Shown: positions 8,348 through 18,189 of the stretch, in pieces | Layout of the letters: each line of letters begins with the position of its first letter | Numbering within the stretch: the first letter of the stretch is position 1 | Origin: Bacteroidetes bacterium UBA1312 | GTDB taxonomy: Bacteria; Bacteroidota; Bacteroidia; Chitinophagales; Chitinophagaceae | Assembly (NCBI GenBank): GCA_002307135.1 | Contig: DBTQ01000022.1 | Location: 53,446 to 117,445 of the forward strand | Length of the DNA stretch: 64,000 nucleotides | Reading direction: 5' to 3' | Notes under the pieces: generated by a model | What the model saw: only the letters and a program-made list of their open reading frames with translations | Told to the model about the DNA's origin: nothing | Database searches by the model: none | Program-made: the position numbers and the translations under genes

Positions 8348-9904
8348 TTACAAACTAATCAGTTCTTCCGTTTTGGCATCATAAAATTTGTATTGTGTCA
8401 ATGCTAGAGTAGTATCTGACATTACATTAATTTTAGTTTTAAAAGTTCTGCTCCATTTTGAACGTATTGAACTAAAGAAAATCCCTTTTGTAAGATATGC
8501 CTCAACAATTGGATGTACGCGCAATATAAGCGCGCGATGTCCCTGATCCACCAAATAGCTTAAATCTCTTTCGATATTATCGCTCAATAGCAATGCAGGC
8601 CCAATTTTACCTGTTCCTTTACATGCAGGACAAGCTTCGGAAGTAGCGATATTGAGTTCAGGACGTAATCTTTGACGCGTTATTTGCATCAATCCAAATT
8701 TGGATATAGGCAATATTGTATGTCTTGCCCGATCATGCTCCATCGCTTTTTCCATCGCCTCAAGAATAGCACGTTTGTTATCAGGCAATTTCATGTCTAT
8801 GAAATCGACAATAATAATACCACCCAAATCTCGGAGTCTCATTTGGCGAGCGATTTCAGCAACCGCCTCCAAGTTGGTAGCAAGTGCATTTTGCTCTTGT
8901 CCTGCATCTGCACTACGTGTGCCGCTATTAACGTCTATTACATGCAGCGCTTCAGTGTGCTCTATAATAAGATAGGATCCACTTGCCAAGCCTACAGTTT
9001 GTCCAAATGCAGCTTTTACTTGTTTGCTTACCCCATATTGATCAAAAATGGACATTGAATTATTGTGAAATGAAACAATATCCTCTTTTTCGGGTGCTAT
9101 TCGTACAATATATTTTTTAGCATCGTCAGCGATACGTTTGTCATTTGAAACTACTCGTTGAAAGCTTTCATTGAGTAAATCACGAAGAATAGAGGTCGTT
9201 TTAGTTTGTTCCCCCATTATTTTCTGAGGAGCTTTAGCTCCTTTCAGATTTACCTGCACCTCTTCCCACATTTTGGCCAATTCCAATACGTCTGCATGGA
9301 TCTCTTCTGTGCCTTTACCTTCAGCAGCAGTACGCACAATTATTCCAACATTTTTAGGTTTTACTGCCTCTACTATTTTTTGAAGTCTTCTTCTTTCTTC
9401 AGAAGAATGGATTTTGCGCGAAACCGATACTGAATCATTGAATGGTATCAATACGAGAAAGCGTCCAGGGAGTGATATTTCACAGCTAAGACGAGGCCCT
9501 TTTGAAGAAATAGGTTCCTTTAAAATTTGTACAATTACTTCTGGCTTTTGGTTAATTACATCCGTAATCTTACCGGCTTTAAGGATTGGTGCTTCGTTTT
9601 TAAAATTTCCGAAGTCATCTCCCCAAGTTTTATTGCCATCAATACACTGCTTCGAGAATTTAACTAAAGAGCGAAAATGAGGACTAAGGTCTGTATAATG
9701 TAAGAAAGCATCCTTTTCAAAACCTACATCTACAAATGCGGCATTGAGCCCGGGCATTAATTTTTTTATTTTGCCTAAATACAAATCTCCTACCGCAAAA
9801 TCATCCTGACCACGCTCGTAGTGTAGCTCTACTAGTTTTTTATCTTCGAGCAATGCAATTTCTACTACATCGCCAGAAGCATTAATAATAAGTTCTTTAA
9901 TCAT
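8348..9904 (-). CDS. rng: Ribonuclease G/E family endoribonuclease
   Basis: A 518-residue RNase E/G catalytic protein involved in rRNA maturation and mRNA decay. An S1-type RNA-binding part spans about 35-120 (ERGQDDFAVGDLYLGK, NAAFVDVGFEKDAFLHY). The DNase I-like core has the Mg-binding acidic residues in HVIDVNSG and GGIIIVDFIDM. The Zn-link CPACKGTGK lies near residue 440. The chosen start (MIKELIINA) matches the family's usual N-terminus; an upstream in-frame ATG would add 15 unlike residues. No E. coli-type scaffold tail is present. It lies downstream of a tiny basic protein gene and a TPR gene, with a 220-base gap that may hold its own leader. Confidence 0.92.
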   Translation of the reverse strand: MIKELIINASGDVVEIALLEDKKLVELHYERGQDDFAVGDLYLGKIKKLMPGLNAAFVDVGFEKDAFLHYTDLSPHFRSLVKFSKQCIDGNKTWGDDFGNFKNEAPILKAGKITDVINQKPEVIVQILKEPISSKGPRLSCEISLPGRFLVLIPFNDSVSVSRKIHSSEERRRLQKIVEAVKPKNVGIIVRTAAEGKGTEEIHADVLELAKMWEEVQVNLKGAKAPQKIMGEQTKTTSILRDLLNESFQRVVSNDKRIADDAKKYIVRIAPEKEDIVSFHNNSMSIFDQYGVSKQVKAAFGQTVGLASGSYLIIEHTEALHVIDVNSGTRSADAGQEQNALATNLEAVAEIARQMRLRDLGGIIIVDFIDMKLPDNKRAILEAMEKAMEHDRARHTILPISKFGLMQITRQRLRPELNIATSEACPACKGTGKIGPALLLSDNIERDLSYLVDQGHRALILRVHPIVEAYLTKGIFFSSIRSKWSRTFKTKINVMSDTTLALTQYKFYDAKTEELISL

Positions 9905-10126
9905 GCTACAGTCATTTATTAAATCCATTAAATAATGAATCCATTTCAAAGCTGAGTCAATTACTAGATGTGATATTCATATATAACAACAATACCCTAC
10001 ATTTTATATACTTCTATGCATGAGCATAAAAAGCATATAGAACGTAAGGGGCATTGCCGATCTAATAAAAATCTTAAGTAATAAGCTATAAAAGCCGAGA
10101 AACAGAAAGAGTAATATTTACTCCTT

Positions 10127-10216
10127 TTATTTTTTCTTATGACGGTTCTTTCTTAAACGTTTTTTACGTTTGTGGGTAGCAATTTTATGACGTTTTCTTT
10201 TTTTACCACAAGGCAT
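10127..10216 (-). CDS. 29-residue basic protein, AURKAIP1/COX24 (mS38/bS22-like) type
   Basis: A very short reading frame whose product begins MPCGKKRKRHK and continues IATHKRKKRLRKNRHKKK. More than half the residues are Lys, Arg or His. This pattern is the AURKAIP1/COX24 family, which includes the mitochondrial small-subunit protein mS38 and actinobacterial bS22; those bind rRNA near the decoding centre. The ribosomal role here is inferred from the family. It lies 19 bases after the TPR gene and upstream of rng, a setting compatible with RNA metabolism. Most automated annotations would miss it because of length. Confidence 0.8.
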   Translation of the reverse strand: MPCGKKRKRHKIATHKRKKRLRKNRHKKK

Positions 10217-10235
10217 AGTCTTAATTATTTAATAG

Positions 10236-11159
10236 TTATTTAAAAGTTTTTATGTAGTTATCAACATCCTTACTAAAGTCCGGATTATTGATTGCTTTTT
10301 TGCATTTTTCCAAAAGCTCAAGTGCTTTTTGATTCTGCCCCAATCCTTTGTAAGCTTCTGCAAGTCCAAGCATCGCTTCCATATTTTTGGGGTCATTTTT
10401 TAAGACATTTTGAAAACGTTGTTGCGCTTTATCAAACTGCCCAGATACCAATCCTTGTTGCCCCAACATCAGATTGGCAGGTATATGTTCAGGATATTTT
10501 TGAATAATATCCTTTAACAACACCACACCCTTCATTGCTTCCCCTGTTCCAAAATAACATTCCGCTAGCCCTACCTTTGCAGTGTCGTTATTCGGATTGA
10601 CTTTCAAAAGCTCGTCAAAACAATGAATAGCGTTATTAATTTCCCAAGTTTGTACTGTAGCAGAATGTTCTTTCCTGCCCAGTTCCAAAAACAATTGGGC
10701 GGCGAAGGTGAGCTTTTTTTCTGAACTTTCCAATTTTGCAGCTAAAGAATAATAATAAGCAGCTACGGGAAACTGTTTATGTTCTTGCCATATTTGGGCA
10801 TAGTGCGTAAAAAGCGGAGCCATTTTCACAGAATCGTGCAACTGCGTAAAATCTTTTTCAACCGCATGTAATTCGCCTAAAGCATGTTGTGGTAAAGCTT
10901 TTTGAGCTGAAGCAAGTATTGAATCAAAAGATGCTTCCTGACGAACAGGAGCTTGTCCGGCTCCTTGCATAGGACCTCTTCCAGACATTCCTGCCTGAGC
11001 CGCAGCTTCTCTTGGTTTAGGAGGATTAGTATTGCCTCCAAAATAAATAAGCGCTAATAAGCCTAACGCCGCCGCAATAGTGATATAATGTATGCTACGC
11101 AATGAAAAAAATTTGAATAATCGCAGCAAATGTACTGCATTTAGGATGTTTATTTTCAA
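10236..11159 (-). CDS. Membrane-anchored TPR protein
   Basis: A 307-residue protein with one N-terminal transmembrane segment (about 25-41, ITIAAALGLLALIYF), a Pro/Ala/Gln linker, and TPR units from about 110 to the end (for example VNPNNDTAKVGLAECYFGTG and NDPKNMEAMLGLAEAYKGLG). It probably faces the periplasm as an adaptor. In related genomes a similar TPR gene stands between an HU gene and the rng locus; no HU gene is present here. It is the first gene of a likely unit with the 29-residue basic protein. Confidence 0.75.
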   Translation of the reverse strand: MKINILNAVHLLRLFKFFSLRSIHYITIAAALGLLALIYFGGNTNPPKPREAAAQAGMSGRGPMQGAGQAPVRQEASFDSILASAQKALPQHALGELHAVEKDFTQLHDSVKMAPLFTHYAQIWQEHKQFPVAAYYYSLAAKLESSEKKLTFAAQLFLELGRKEHSATVQTWEINNAIHCFDELLKVNPNNDTAKVGLAECYFGTGEAMKGVVLLKDIIQKYPEHIPANLMLGQQGLVSGQFDKAQQRFQNVLKNDPKNMEAMLGLAEAYKGLGQNQKALELLEKCKKAINNPDFSKDVDNYIKTFK

Positions 11160-11243
11160 TAATAAGCCTAGGGATAGTATGTGGTTTGATATTTAACAAG
11201 TAATTTCGCGAACTGTTTTTCAATAAGTTTATACCATTCAACG

Positions 11244-12197
11244 ATGAAAGTTACGGAACACATTAGAAATGCGAAGTCGCCAATTATTTCGCTTGAAATA
11301 TTACCTCCCGCCAAAGGGAAAGGAATCGATTCTATATTTAAAGTATTGGACTCGTTCATGGAATTCAAACCTTCTTTTGTTAATGTTACTTACCATCGCG
11401 CAGAGCAAATGTTTAAAAAACGTAGCGATGGGAATTTTGAACGTGTAGAAATACGTAAAAGACCTGGTACTGTAGGTATATGTGCAGCAATTATCAATCG
11501 TTATAATGTAGATGCTGTCCCACACATGATCTGTGGCGGATTTAGTAAAGAAGAAACGGAAAATGCGCTTATTGATCTTCACTATTTGGGTGTAAACAAT
11601 GTCCTTGCATTAAGAGGCGATGCGGCAGCCAATGAAAAATTCTTTTCGCCGCATCCCAATGGTCATCGTTTTGCGGAAGATTTGGTACAACAAATAATGG
11701 AACTGAATACAGGTAAATATCAAGAGTCTGATATTATAGATGGTTTAAAAAGTGATTTCTGTATTGGTGTAGCTGGCTATCCCGAAAAGCATATTGAAGC
11801 TCCTAATCTGGACACTGATATTTATTTTTTAAAACGCAAAATGGATTTGGGTGCTGAGTATGTCACCACTCAAATGTTTTTTGACAATGCCCATTACTAC
11901 AATTATGTAAGTAAGTGTCGAGAACACGGTATTGCTGCGCCCATTATACCTGGCCTAAAACCAATAACAACCAAACGTCAATTAAGTGTATTGCCCAGTG
12001 TTTTCAACGTGGACATTCCTTTTGAATTGACCAATGAGATGCTTGCTGCCAAAACTGATGCTGCATGTGAGCAGATAGGGGAAGAATGGCTATTAGTACA
12101 ATGTAAAGACTTATTAAAAAACAATGTACCTATCTTACATTTTTATACGCTAGGCAAACCGCACGTCATACAAAATGTGTTGAAGAAATTATTTTAG
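11244..12197 (+). CDS. metF: 5,10-methylenetetrahydrofolate reductase
   Basis: The 317-residue FAD-dependent TIM-barrel enzyme makes 5-methyl-tetrahydrofolate, the methyl donor for MetH. Seen are SLEILPPAKGKG near the start (with the catalytic Glu), VNVTYHRAEQM, HMICGGFSKEET, NNVLALRGDAA and the C-terminal TTQMFFDNAHYYNYV. Length and motif order are normal. It is transcribed away from the TPR/rng unit and sits 9 kb from the split metH piece; in many relatives these genes are adjacent. Confidence 0.93.
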   Translation: MKVTEHIRNAKSPIISLEILPPAKGKGIDSIFKVLDSFMEFKPSFVNVTYHRAEQMFKKRSDGNFERVEIRKRPGTVGICAAIINRYNVDAVPHMICGGFSKEETENALIDLHYLGVNNVLALRGDAAANEKFFSPHPNGHRFAEDLVQQIMELNTGKYQESDIIDGLKSDFCIGVAGYPEKHIEAPNLDTDIYFLKRKMDLGAEYVTTQMFFDNAHYYNYVSKCREHGIAAPIIPGLKPITTKRQLSVLPSVFNVDIPFELTNEMLAAKTDAACEQIGEEWLLVQCKDLLKNNVPILHFYTLGKPHVIQNVLKKLF

Positions 12198-12227
12198 CTT
12201 TTTGCATGAACTTGTAAATAATTTTTT

Positions 12228-13088
12228 CTAAGTATGTATTTCATTTACCTTGTCAAGATGTTGCAACATCTTTTTCTGATAGTTATGAAAATGATTTTTT
12301 GAAATATTAATTCTTGTTTTGAAGGCTAATTCATAATCTTGTTGTGGAAAATTTTTGCGTTTCCATTTATTGCGCCATTTTCGATCAGTCAATACCATCA
12401 ATCCTTTATTGAGTCCGTCACTACTTAGTGCTTCAATCACTTTACCCCACCATTTTAATTTTGTGGTTAGAGTTGGCGTACGATCTGGCTTTATGTAGTT
12501 AGGTAATTGATTGTTCATCCAGCCCATATTATGGGTTAAAAATGTATCATAAAATTGAGCTGTGTCCACCCTTGGTTTTAAAGTGGCTAATTCTGTAGCA
12601 GTAAAAAAGTTTTGTTCTTCAATTTGGAGTGCTGTTTCGTCAATGAAATAATTCATGCAATACCAATGCTGTGAGCCTTTAAGGAAGCTGATTTTTTTCA
12701 TTAAATGCAATAAGGTCCTACAAATCCATAGTCTGTTTTTTTGAGTAATAATAAACAGATCTATATCTGCATTTGGAGGAGCATAACCTTTAGAAAGTGA
12801 ACCCGAAAGGCCTACAAATCGTACAAACGGAAAATTACTCAATCGTTTACACGATTTATTAACGCGGTCTTCTAATTCTTTAAAACGAGATTCCCCTTCC
12901 AATCTTTTACTTAAATAATCATCAATATCACTTAATGAATAATAACCATTTTTATATTCAATCTTTTTATTAGAAACTAATTGCAGAAGAGCTTCATTCA
13001 GTTCATTATCCGAGTTAATCTGTATCGTTGAAAAAAGTAAAATTTGAGCTTTGTTTAAAGGATATTTAAAATAATCGAAGTATCCCAA
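12228..13088 (-). CDS. Nucleotidyltransferase-domain protein
   Basis: The 286-residue protein has a winged-helix-like N-terminus (1-60) and a polymerase-beta-type nucleotidyltransferase core: GLSGSLSKGYAPPNADIDLF (about 94-113), giving GS-x(n)-DxD metal ligands. The rest is helical and basic. The natural substrate is unknown; minimal nucleotidyltransferases modify RNA, proteins or small molecules. It borders the polysaccharide block and is convergent with metF. Confidence 0.7.
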   Translation of the reverse strand: MGYFDYFKYPLNKAQILLFSTIQINSDNELNEALLQLVSNKKIEYKNGYYSLSDIDDYLSKRLEGESRFKELEDRVNKSCKRLSNFPFVRFVGLSGSLSKGYAPPNADIDLFIITQKNRLWICRTLLHLMKKISFLKGSQHWYCMNYFIDETALQIEEQNFFTATELATLKPRVDTAQFYDTFLTHNMGWMNNQLPNYIKPDRTPTLTTKLKWWGKVIEALSSDGLNKGLMVLTDRKWRNKWKRKNFPQQDYELAFKTRINISKNHFHNYQKKMLQHLDKVNEIHT

Positions 13089-13240
13089 AATCTTTAAGAT
13101 TTCAGAATTCAGTGATAATGGTATGTTTTGTATTTGTGTAATAGTAGCCGCAAAATAATTAAATGCCGGAAGAAAACAGATACTTTATGTCAATCAGCTT
13201 GTTAAAATACTAAAAGAATCTTTAAGAGGTAGATAATTTA

Positions 13241-13248
13241 TAACTTTG
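13241..13248 (+). promoter_or_regulatory. -7 promoter box deciding the start of the radical SAM gene
   Basis: TAACTTTG matches TAnnTTTG. An in-frame TTG at 13246 overlaps this box, so translation most likely begins at the ATG at 13258. The transcript would have a leader of only a few bases. No clear -33 TTTG was seen. Confidence 0.5.
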
Positions 13249-13257
13249 GCTACTACT

Positions 13258-14667
13258 ATGCGTATCCTATTTACTCATTCCTATTTTTTACAATTCGATC
13301 CCAAACAATGGGAAACGATGCAACCATATGCACCATTAGGTACAATATATGCTGCTGCGCTATTGCGAGATAACGGTTTTGAAGTTGCGTTGCATGATGT
13401 AATGTTTTTGAATGACCCCAATACAATTAGTTCTGTATTGGCTTCTTTTAAACCCGATGTCTTAGTGGTTTATGACGATGGCTTTAACTATCTGACAAAA
13501 ATGTGCCTGACTAATATGCGGCAAGCAGCATATAAAATGGCTCAATTAGCAAAGGCTGTGGGCTGTATTACTATTGCCTCCTCTTCAGATTCGACAGATC
13601 ATCACAAAGAATATTTGGCGCAAGGATTTGATTATGTAATATTAGGAGAAGCAGAATATACACTTTTGAACTTGGTACAATCACTAGATTCAGAAAATAG
13701 CACTTCAAATATTACTGGCCTAGTATATAATACAAAAGACGGCTTAGTGAATACTGGGAAACGACCGGTTATTAATGATCTTGACAGCCTACCCTTCCCT
13801 GCATGGGATCTTATTGACGTAGAATCATATCGGAAAGCGTGGTTAGAAAAGAATGGATATTTTTCTATCAATTTCGCCACAACGCGAGGATGCCCCTACA
13901 AATGTAATTGGTGTGCCAAACCGATTTATGGCAATAGATATAATGCCCGTACGCCACAAAATGTTTTTGAAGAGATTAAACAACTCTACGAAAAATATCA
14001 TTTCGATCATATTTGGTTTTGCGACGACATCTTTGGGCTGAAGCCCGGATGGGTAAAAGAATTCGCAACATTACTACATCAGTCTAATATTAAAATTCGC
14101 TTTAAAATACAGTCTCGGGCAGATTTATTGCTTAAAGACGAACAAGTGAAACCATTGGCAGACGCGGGTTGTGCAACAGTATGGATGGGTGCTGAAAGTG
14201 GCTCTCAAAAAATATTAGATGGAATGGATAAAGGTATTACCGTGGCACAAATTGAAGAAGCTACAGCTCAACTTAAACAAAATGGTATCCGTACGGCATT
14301 CTTTTTGCAATTCGGCTATTTAGAGGAAACAAAAGAAGATATTGTAATGACTTTGGAAATGTTGCGAAAATTGATGCCTGATGAGATAGGTATTTCTGTT
14401 TCGTATCCTTTACCCGGAACAAAGTTTTATGAAAAAGTAAAAGAAGAACTTAAAACTAAAACTAATTGGACAGATTCAGATGAGATGGCTATAATGTTTA
14501 GAGGAACTTATGAGCCTGCATTTTATAAAAAATTACATCGTTATGTTCATACTTATTATCGCAGACTCCAAAATGATAAAAAAGTAAAACAGTTTCAAAT
14601 AAAGGCAATAATCAAAATGCCACTTTACGCATTTCAGGAAGTTCGCCAAAAACAAATACTAAAGTGA
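13258..14667 (+). CDS. B12-binding-domain radical SAM enzyme
   Basis: A 469-residue protein with an N-terminal cobalamin-binding-like domain (about 1-150) and a radical SAM core with GCPYKCNWC (Cys about 212, 216, 219). GAESGSQKILDGMDKG and FFLQFGYLEET are typical of the class B methyltransferase/cyclase-like group. The usual DxHxxG B12 motif is not obvious (ALHDVMFLND is nearest), so cobalamin binding is uncertain. It is the first gene of a run of four on the plus strand with overlapping or close starts, suggesting modification of a surface polymer or its lipid carrier. Confidence 0.8.
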   Translation: MRILFTHSYFLQFDPKQWETMQPYAPLGTIYAAALLRDNGFEVALHDVMFLNDPNTISSVLASFKPDVLVVYDDGFNYLTKMCLTNMRQAAYKMAQLAKAVGCITIASSSDSTDHHKEYLAQGFDYVILGEAEYTLLNLVQSLDSENSTSNITGLVYNTKDGLVNTGKRPVINDLDSLPFPAWDLIDVESYRKAWLEKNGYFSINFATTRGCPYKCNWCAKPIYGNRYNARTPQNVFEEIKQLYEKYHFDHIWFCDDIFGLKPGWVKEFATLLHQSNIKIRFKIQSRADLLLKDEQVKPLADAGCATVWMGAESGSQKILDGMDKGITVAQIEEATAQLKQNGIRTAFFLQFGYLEETKEDIVMTLEMLRKLMPDEIGISVSYPLPGTKFYEKVKEELKTKTNWTDSDEMAIMFRGTYEPAFYKKLHRYVHTYYRRLQNDKKVKQFQIKAIIKMPLYAFQEVRQKQILK

Positions 14668-15473
14668 CGGATATTTTACAAGAAGAAAAAGTAAATGCTG
14701 CTTTTTCCAAACAATCGCCCATCTTCGACGAGATAGATGATAATAACCAATTAATACTGTGGGTGCGTGATCGCGTGCATAATGAAGTATTGGCACATAT
14801 TCCGGACAATGCACATTTACTTGAACTTAATTGTGGAACTGGTATTGACGCATTATTCTTTGCTAGAAAAGGAGTAAAAGTAACTGCAACAGATAATGCT
14901 GAAGGGATGTTGGCTCAGCTCAATAAGAAAGTTGTAAATGCTCAGATGCAAGATAAAATATCCGTAGCAAGATGCTCTTTTAATGAATTAGAAAAATTAG
15001 GTGACGAAATAAAATATGATTACATATTTTCCAACTTTGGAGGTTTAAATTGTACAGATCGACTCGATAAGGTATTGAAAGATATCAACCGGTTACTTAA
15101 ACCTGGTGGGCGTTTTACTTTGGTTATTATGCCAAAGGTTTGTTTGTGGGAAATATTCATGTTGTTCAGGGGATATTTCAAAACAGCCTTTCGCCGTTTT
15201 CGAAAAGGCGGCACGAAGGCCAAAGTAGAAGGACTTTACTTTGATTGCTTTTATTACAATCCACAGTTTATCATTGATCACTTAAATGATTCTTTTCAAT
15301 TACTTAGCCTTAAAGGGCTTTCTATTACAGTTCCTCCGCCTTTTATAGAACATTTTGTAGAACGGCATCCACGCTTGTTTTCAAAGCTCGAACGATGGGA
15401 GAATAAAATATGGGATAAAGCACCTTTTAACCGATGGGGCGATCATTATATGATAACGATGGAGAAGAAATAA
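14664..15473 (+). CDS. Class I SAM-dependent methyltransferase
   Basis: A 269-residue protein with motif I LLELNCGTGIDALFFARKG (about 52-70), motif II at VTATDNAEGML and a post-II DYIFSNFGGLNC. The start is a GTG overlapping the previous stop (GTGA), implying translational coupling to the radical SAM gene. The C-terminal half (YFDCFYYNPQFI, a basic FRRFRKGG patch) may bind the acceptor. It resembles methyltransferases of polysaccharide clusters; the substrate is not predictable. Confidence 0.82.
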   Translation: MTDILQEEKVNAAFSKQSPIFDEIDDNNQLILWVRDRVHNEVLAHIPDNAHLLELNCGTGIDALFFARKGVKVTATDNAEGMLAQLNKKVVNAQMQDKISVARCSFNELEKLGDEIKYDYIFSNFGGLNCTDRLDKVLKDINRLLKPGGRFTLVIMPKVCLWEIFMLFRGYFKTAFRRFRKGGTKAKVEGLYFDCFYYNPQFIIDHLNDSFQLLSLKGLSITVPPPFIEHFVERHPRLFSKLERWENKIWDKAPFNRWGDHYMITMEKK

Positions 15474-15491
15474 GTTTATTATACGCTGCTA

Positions 15492-17144
15492 TTGAAAAAA
15501 ATCATTCAAAATACACTTGCACTTTTACAAAGTAATGAACGAAAACAATTAATTGTTCTTGCGTTCTTCAACGTGTGTATCAGTATCCTAGACATAGTGG
15601 CAATAGCAATATTGCTTGCCGTTGTTAATTTATACACCGGCCAAGAATCCAAAATCCAACATGTATTGCCACATTGGCTTTCAGATAAAAATACCCTATT
15701 ACCGATTATCCTATTTCTTCTTTTTTTTATTGGCAAAAACATTGCCGGATTTTCAGTCTTCCAAGCACAATTAAAATTTGTTTACCGAGTAGCTGCACGT
15801 ATTTCAAGTATGCAATTGCCTAGATATTTAAAGAGCAGTTTCCATGATTATGTGACTATTGATAGCTCTATAATGAATCGCCGAATACAGCATCAACCCA
15901 TAGAATTTGGTCATTATGTACTGTCTAGTTTACAACAAATACTCAGTGAATTAGTATTGGCTTCGCTTGCGATCATCGCCATTCTATTGTTTGATGCGCA
16001 ACTTTTTTTACTGCTAATTACCTTTCTATTACCTCCGGTTTTTATAGTAGCATACTTCAGTAAGAAGAAGCTGAAAAACGCACGAATACATGTAAAATCG
16101 GACGCAGAAAAAACAACTCAATATTTAAAAGAAGCACTCGATAGTTATGTAGAAGCTAATGTTTATGGAAAAATAATGTTTTTCACAAAACGTTATTCTT
16201 CGTATCAGAACAAACTAAATAGCCATCTTTCTCAATTGCAAATTGCACAGGGGATGCCTGCTCGTTTGATGGAAATTTTTGCAGTAATCGGGTTGTTTAT
16301 ATTAATTATAATGCAACAGCTACACGGTCACTCCTCCGATGTGATCAGCTTGGGCGCTTTCATTGCTGCAGCATATAAAATTATTCCAAGTATTGTTCGC
16401 ATTGCAAATCTCAGTACACTTGTACGTACTTATGCACACACTATTGAAGATTTGAGCTATACCGAAATTAGTGCAGCGCAAGAACCTATAGATACTACTC
16501 AAATCAATTCAATTCGTTTTCAAAATGTGAATTTCGCTCATCAAGATAAAAACATACTCCAATCAGTAAATTTCGCATTATCTCTAGGCGATTTTGTTAG
16601 TATATCGGGAGCTTCAGGTAAAGGCAAAACAACACTTATTAATATTTTACTGGGTTTTTTATCCCCCAACAGTGGAGTGGTACTGTTCAACGAACAAGCA
16701 ACAACCAGTGCACAACGAATAAATGTACAAAGGCAAATAAGTTATGTAAAACAACAAAACTTCCTGATACACGATACGATTCTTCGCAATATCACATTAG
16801 AAGAAGACCACCACAATCAAGTTTTATTAGATAGGGCTATAGCGCTTTCCGGCTTAGATAATTTCATATCTTCATTTGCAGAAGGTGTAGAAAAAATAAT
16901 AACGGATAGTGGAAAAAATGTTAGTGGCGGTCAACGTCAACGTATAGCAATAGCCAGAGCTTTATATAAAGATGCTCCTATAATTATTTTAGATGAACCA
17001 TTCAATGAATTGGATAAAACATCTGAAATAATATTACTGAAAAACTTTAAAAAATTATCTGAAGAAGGAAAGCTAATTGTATTAATCTCGCATAGTACGC
17101 TCAGCTCAGATTATTGCAACAAAACTATAATGGTAAATGAATAA
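15492..17144 (+). CDS. ABC exporter, fused permease and ATPase
   Basis: A 550-residue half-transporter. The N-terminal part (1-310) has about six transmembrane helices. The ATPase has Walker A GASGKGKTT (about 373-381), signature VSGGQRQR (about 476-483) and Walker B IIILDEP. The predicted start is TTG, 18 bases after the methyltransferase stop; no better ATG fits. The class includes MsbA-like lipid flippases and polysaccharide/lipid-linked oligosaccharide exporters such as PglK. Flanking glycosyltransferases favour flipping of a lipid-linked glycan. It should function as a homodimer in the inner membrane. Confidence 0.88.
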   Translation: MKKIIQNTLALLQSNERKQLIVLAFFNVCISILDIVAIAILLAVVNLYTGQESKIQHVLPHWLSDKNTLLPIILFLLFFIGKNIAGFSVFQAQLKFVYRVAARISSMQLPRYLKSSFHDYVTIDSSIMNRRIQHQPIEFGHYVLSSLQQILSELVLASLAIIAILLFDAQLFLLLITFLLPPVFIVAYFSKKKLKNARIHVKSDAEKTTQYLKEALDSYVEANVYGKIMFFTKRYSSYQNKLNSHLSQLQIAQGMPARLMEIFAVIGLFILIIMQQLHGHSSDVISLGAFIAAAYKIIPSIVRIANLSTLVRTYAHTIEDLSYTEISAAQEPIDTTQINSIRFQNVNFAHQDKNILQSVNFALSLGDFVSISGASGKGKTTLINILLGFLSPNSGVVLFNEQATTSAQRINVQRQISYVKQQNFLIHDTILRNITLEEDHHNQVLLDRAIALSGLDNFISSFAEGVEKIITDSGKNVSGGQRQRIAIARALYKDAPIIILDEPFNELDKTSEIILLKNFKKLSEEGKLIVLISHSTLSSDYCNKTIMVNE

Positions 17145-18189
17145 GAAAGCAGATACATTACTTATTCTGAGTCCGGCATTTGCTGCATACGAAGGAGATG
17201 AGGTACTGCCTGCACAGGAAAATCTTGTACGTGCCATAAATAAAACACACCCTTTGCTGAATGTTATCATTCTTGCTTTTCATTTCCCGGTTGTACAGCA
17301 AAAAGAATATAATTGGTATGGCAATACTATAATACCATTTAGTGGTGCGATGAAAGGAAAAACAAACAGCATCTTTTTATGGGCACAGGTGTGGCGAACA
17401 TTAAAACGATTGAAAAAGCAAAACAATATCATCGGCTTGTTCAGCTTTTTTTGTTCAGAGTCTGCATTTGTTGGACATTATTTTGCACGCCTTTACAAAC
17501 TCAAACATTTTATTTGGGTACTTGGTCAAGATGCAAAAAAAGAAAATAAACAAGTAAAACGCATTCACCCAAAAGAAGAAGAACTCATTGTTATTTCAGA
17601 TTTTCTACAACGAGAATTTGAACAATCGCACGGGATAAAACCCAAACACATAATACCGATAGGAATCAACCCTACTTTATTTAGCACTGACCGGATTGAA
17701 CGAGATATTGACATTTTGGGTGCAGGTTCATTTATCCCTCTTAAACAGTACAATGTATTTATTGAAGTATTTAAGACATTGACCGAACGTATGCCCAACC
17801 TTACAGCCCAACTATTGGGCAATGGTATTGAAGAGCATAGACTCAAAGAATTAGTAAAGCAATTCAATTTAGTAGGTAAACTTTCTTTTGAAGGTAAAAA
17901 AACAAATAGTGAAGTATTGCACTTGATGCAAAGGACTAAAATTTTTTTACACACCTCTTCTTACGAAGGTTTTGGGGCAGTTGCATTAGAGGCACTTTAT
18001 GCCGGAGCTCAAGTTATTAGCTTTTGCCAACCAATGAATAAACAAATAGAGCATTGGCATATTGTACAAACGAAAGAAGAAATGATTGAAAAGGCATTTC
18101 AAATTTTACAATCAAAACATATTGATTGCACTCCCATTTTACCTTATGAAATACACGAAATAGCTCGCAAGATCATTGCGTTATATTGA
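17137..18189 (+). CDS. GT4-family glycosyltransferase
   Basis: The 350-residue product has the GT-B fold: IGINPTLFSTDRIERDIDIL in the centre and the donor-binding HTSSYEGFGAVALEAL with the E-x7-E pattern near residues 272-286. It overlaps the exporter gene by 8 bases, so translation is likely coupled. The gene ends convergent with and overlaps the next glycosyltransferase by 9 bases. A soluble enzyme acting at the membrane face is expected. Confidence 0.85.
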   Translation: MNKKADTLLILSPAFAAYEGDEVLPAQENLVRAINKTHPLLNVIILAFHFPVVQQKEYNWYGNTIIPFSGAMKGKTNSIFLWAQVWRTLKRLKKQNNIIGLFSFFCSESAFVGHYFARLYKLKHFIWVLGQDAKKENKQVKRIHPKEEELIVISDFLQREFEQSHGIKPKHIIPIGINPTLFSTDRIERDIDILGAGSFIPLKQYNVFIEVFKTLTERMPNLTAQLLGNGIEEHRLKELVKQFNLVGKLSFEGKKTNSEVLHLMQRTKIFLHTSSYEGFGAVALEALYAGAQVISFCQPMNKQIEHWHIVQTKEEMIEKAFQILQSKHIDCTPILPYEIHEIARKIIALY

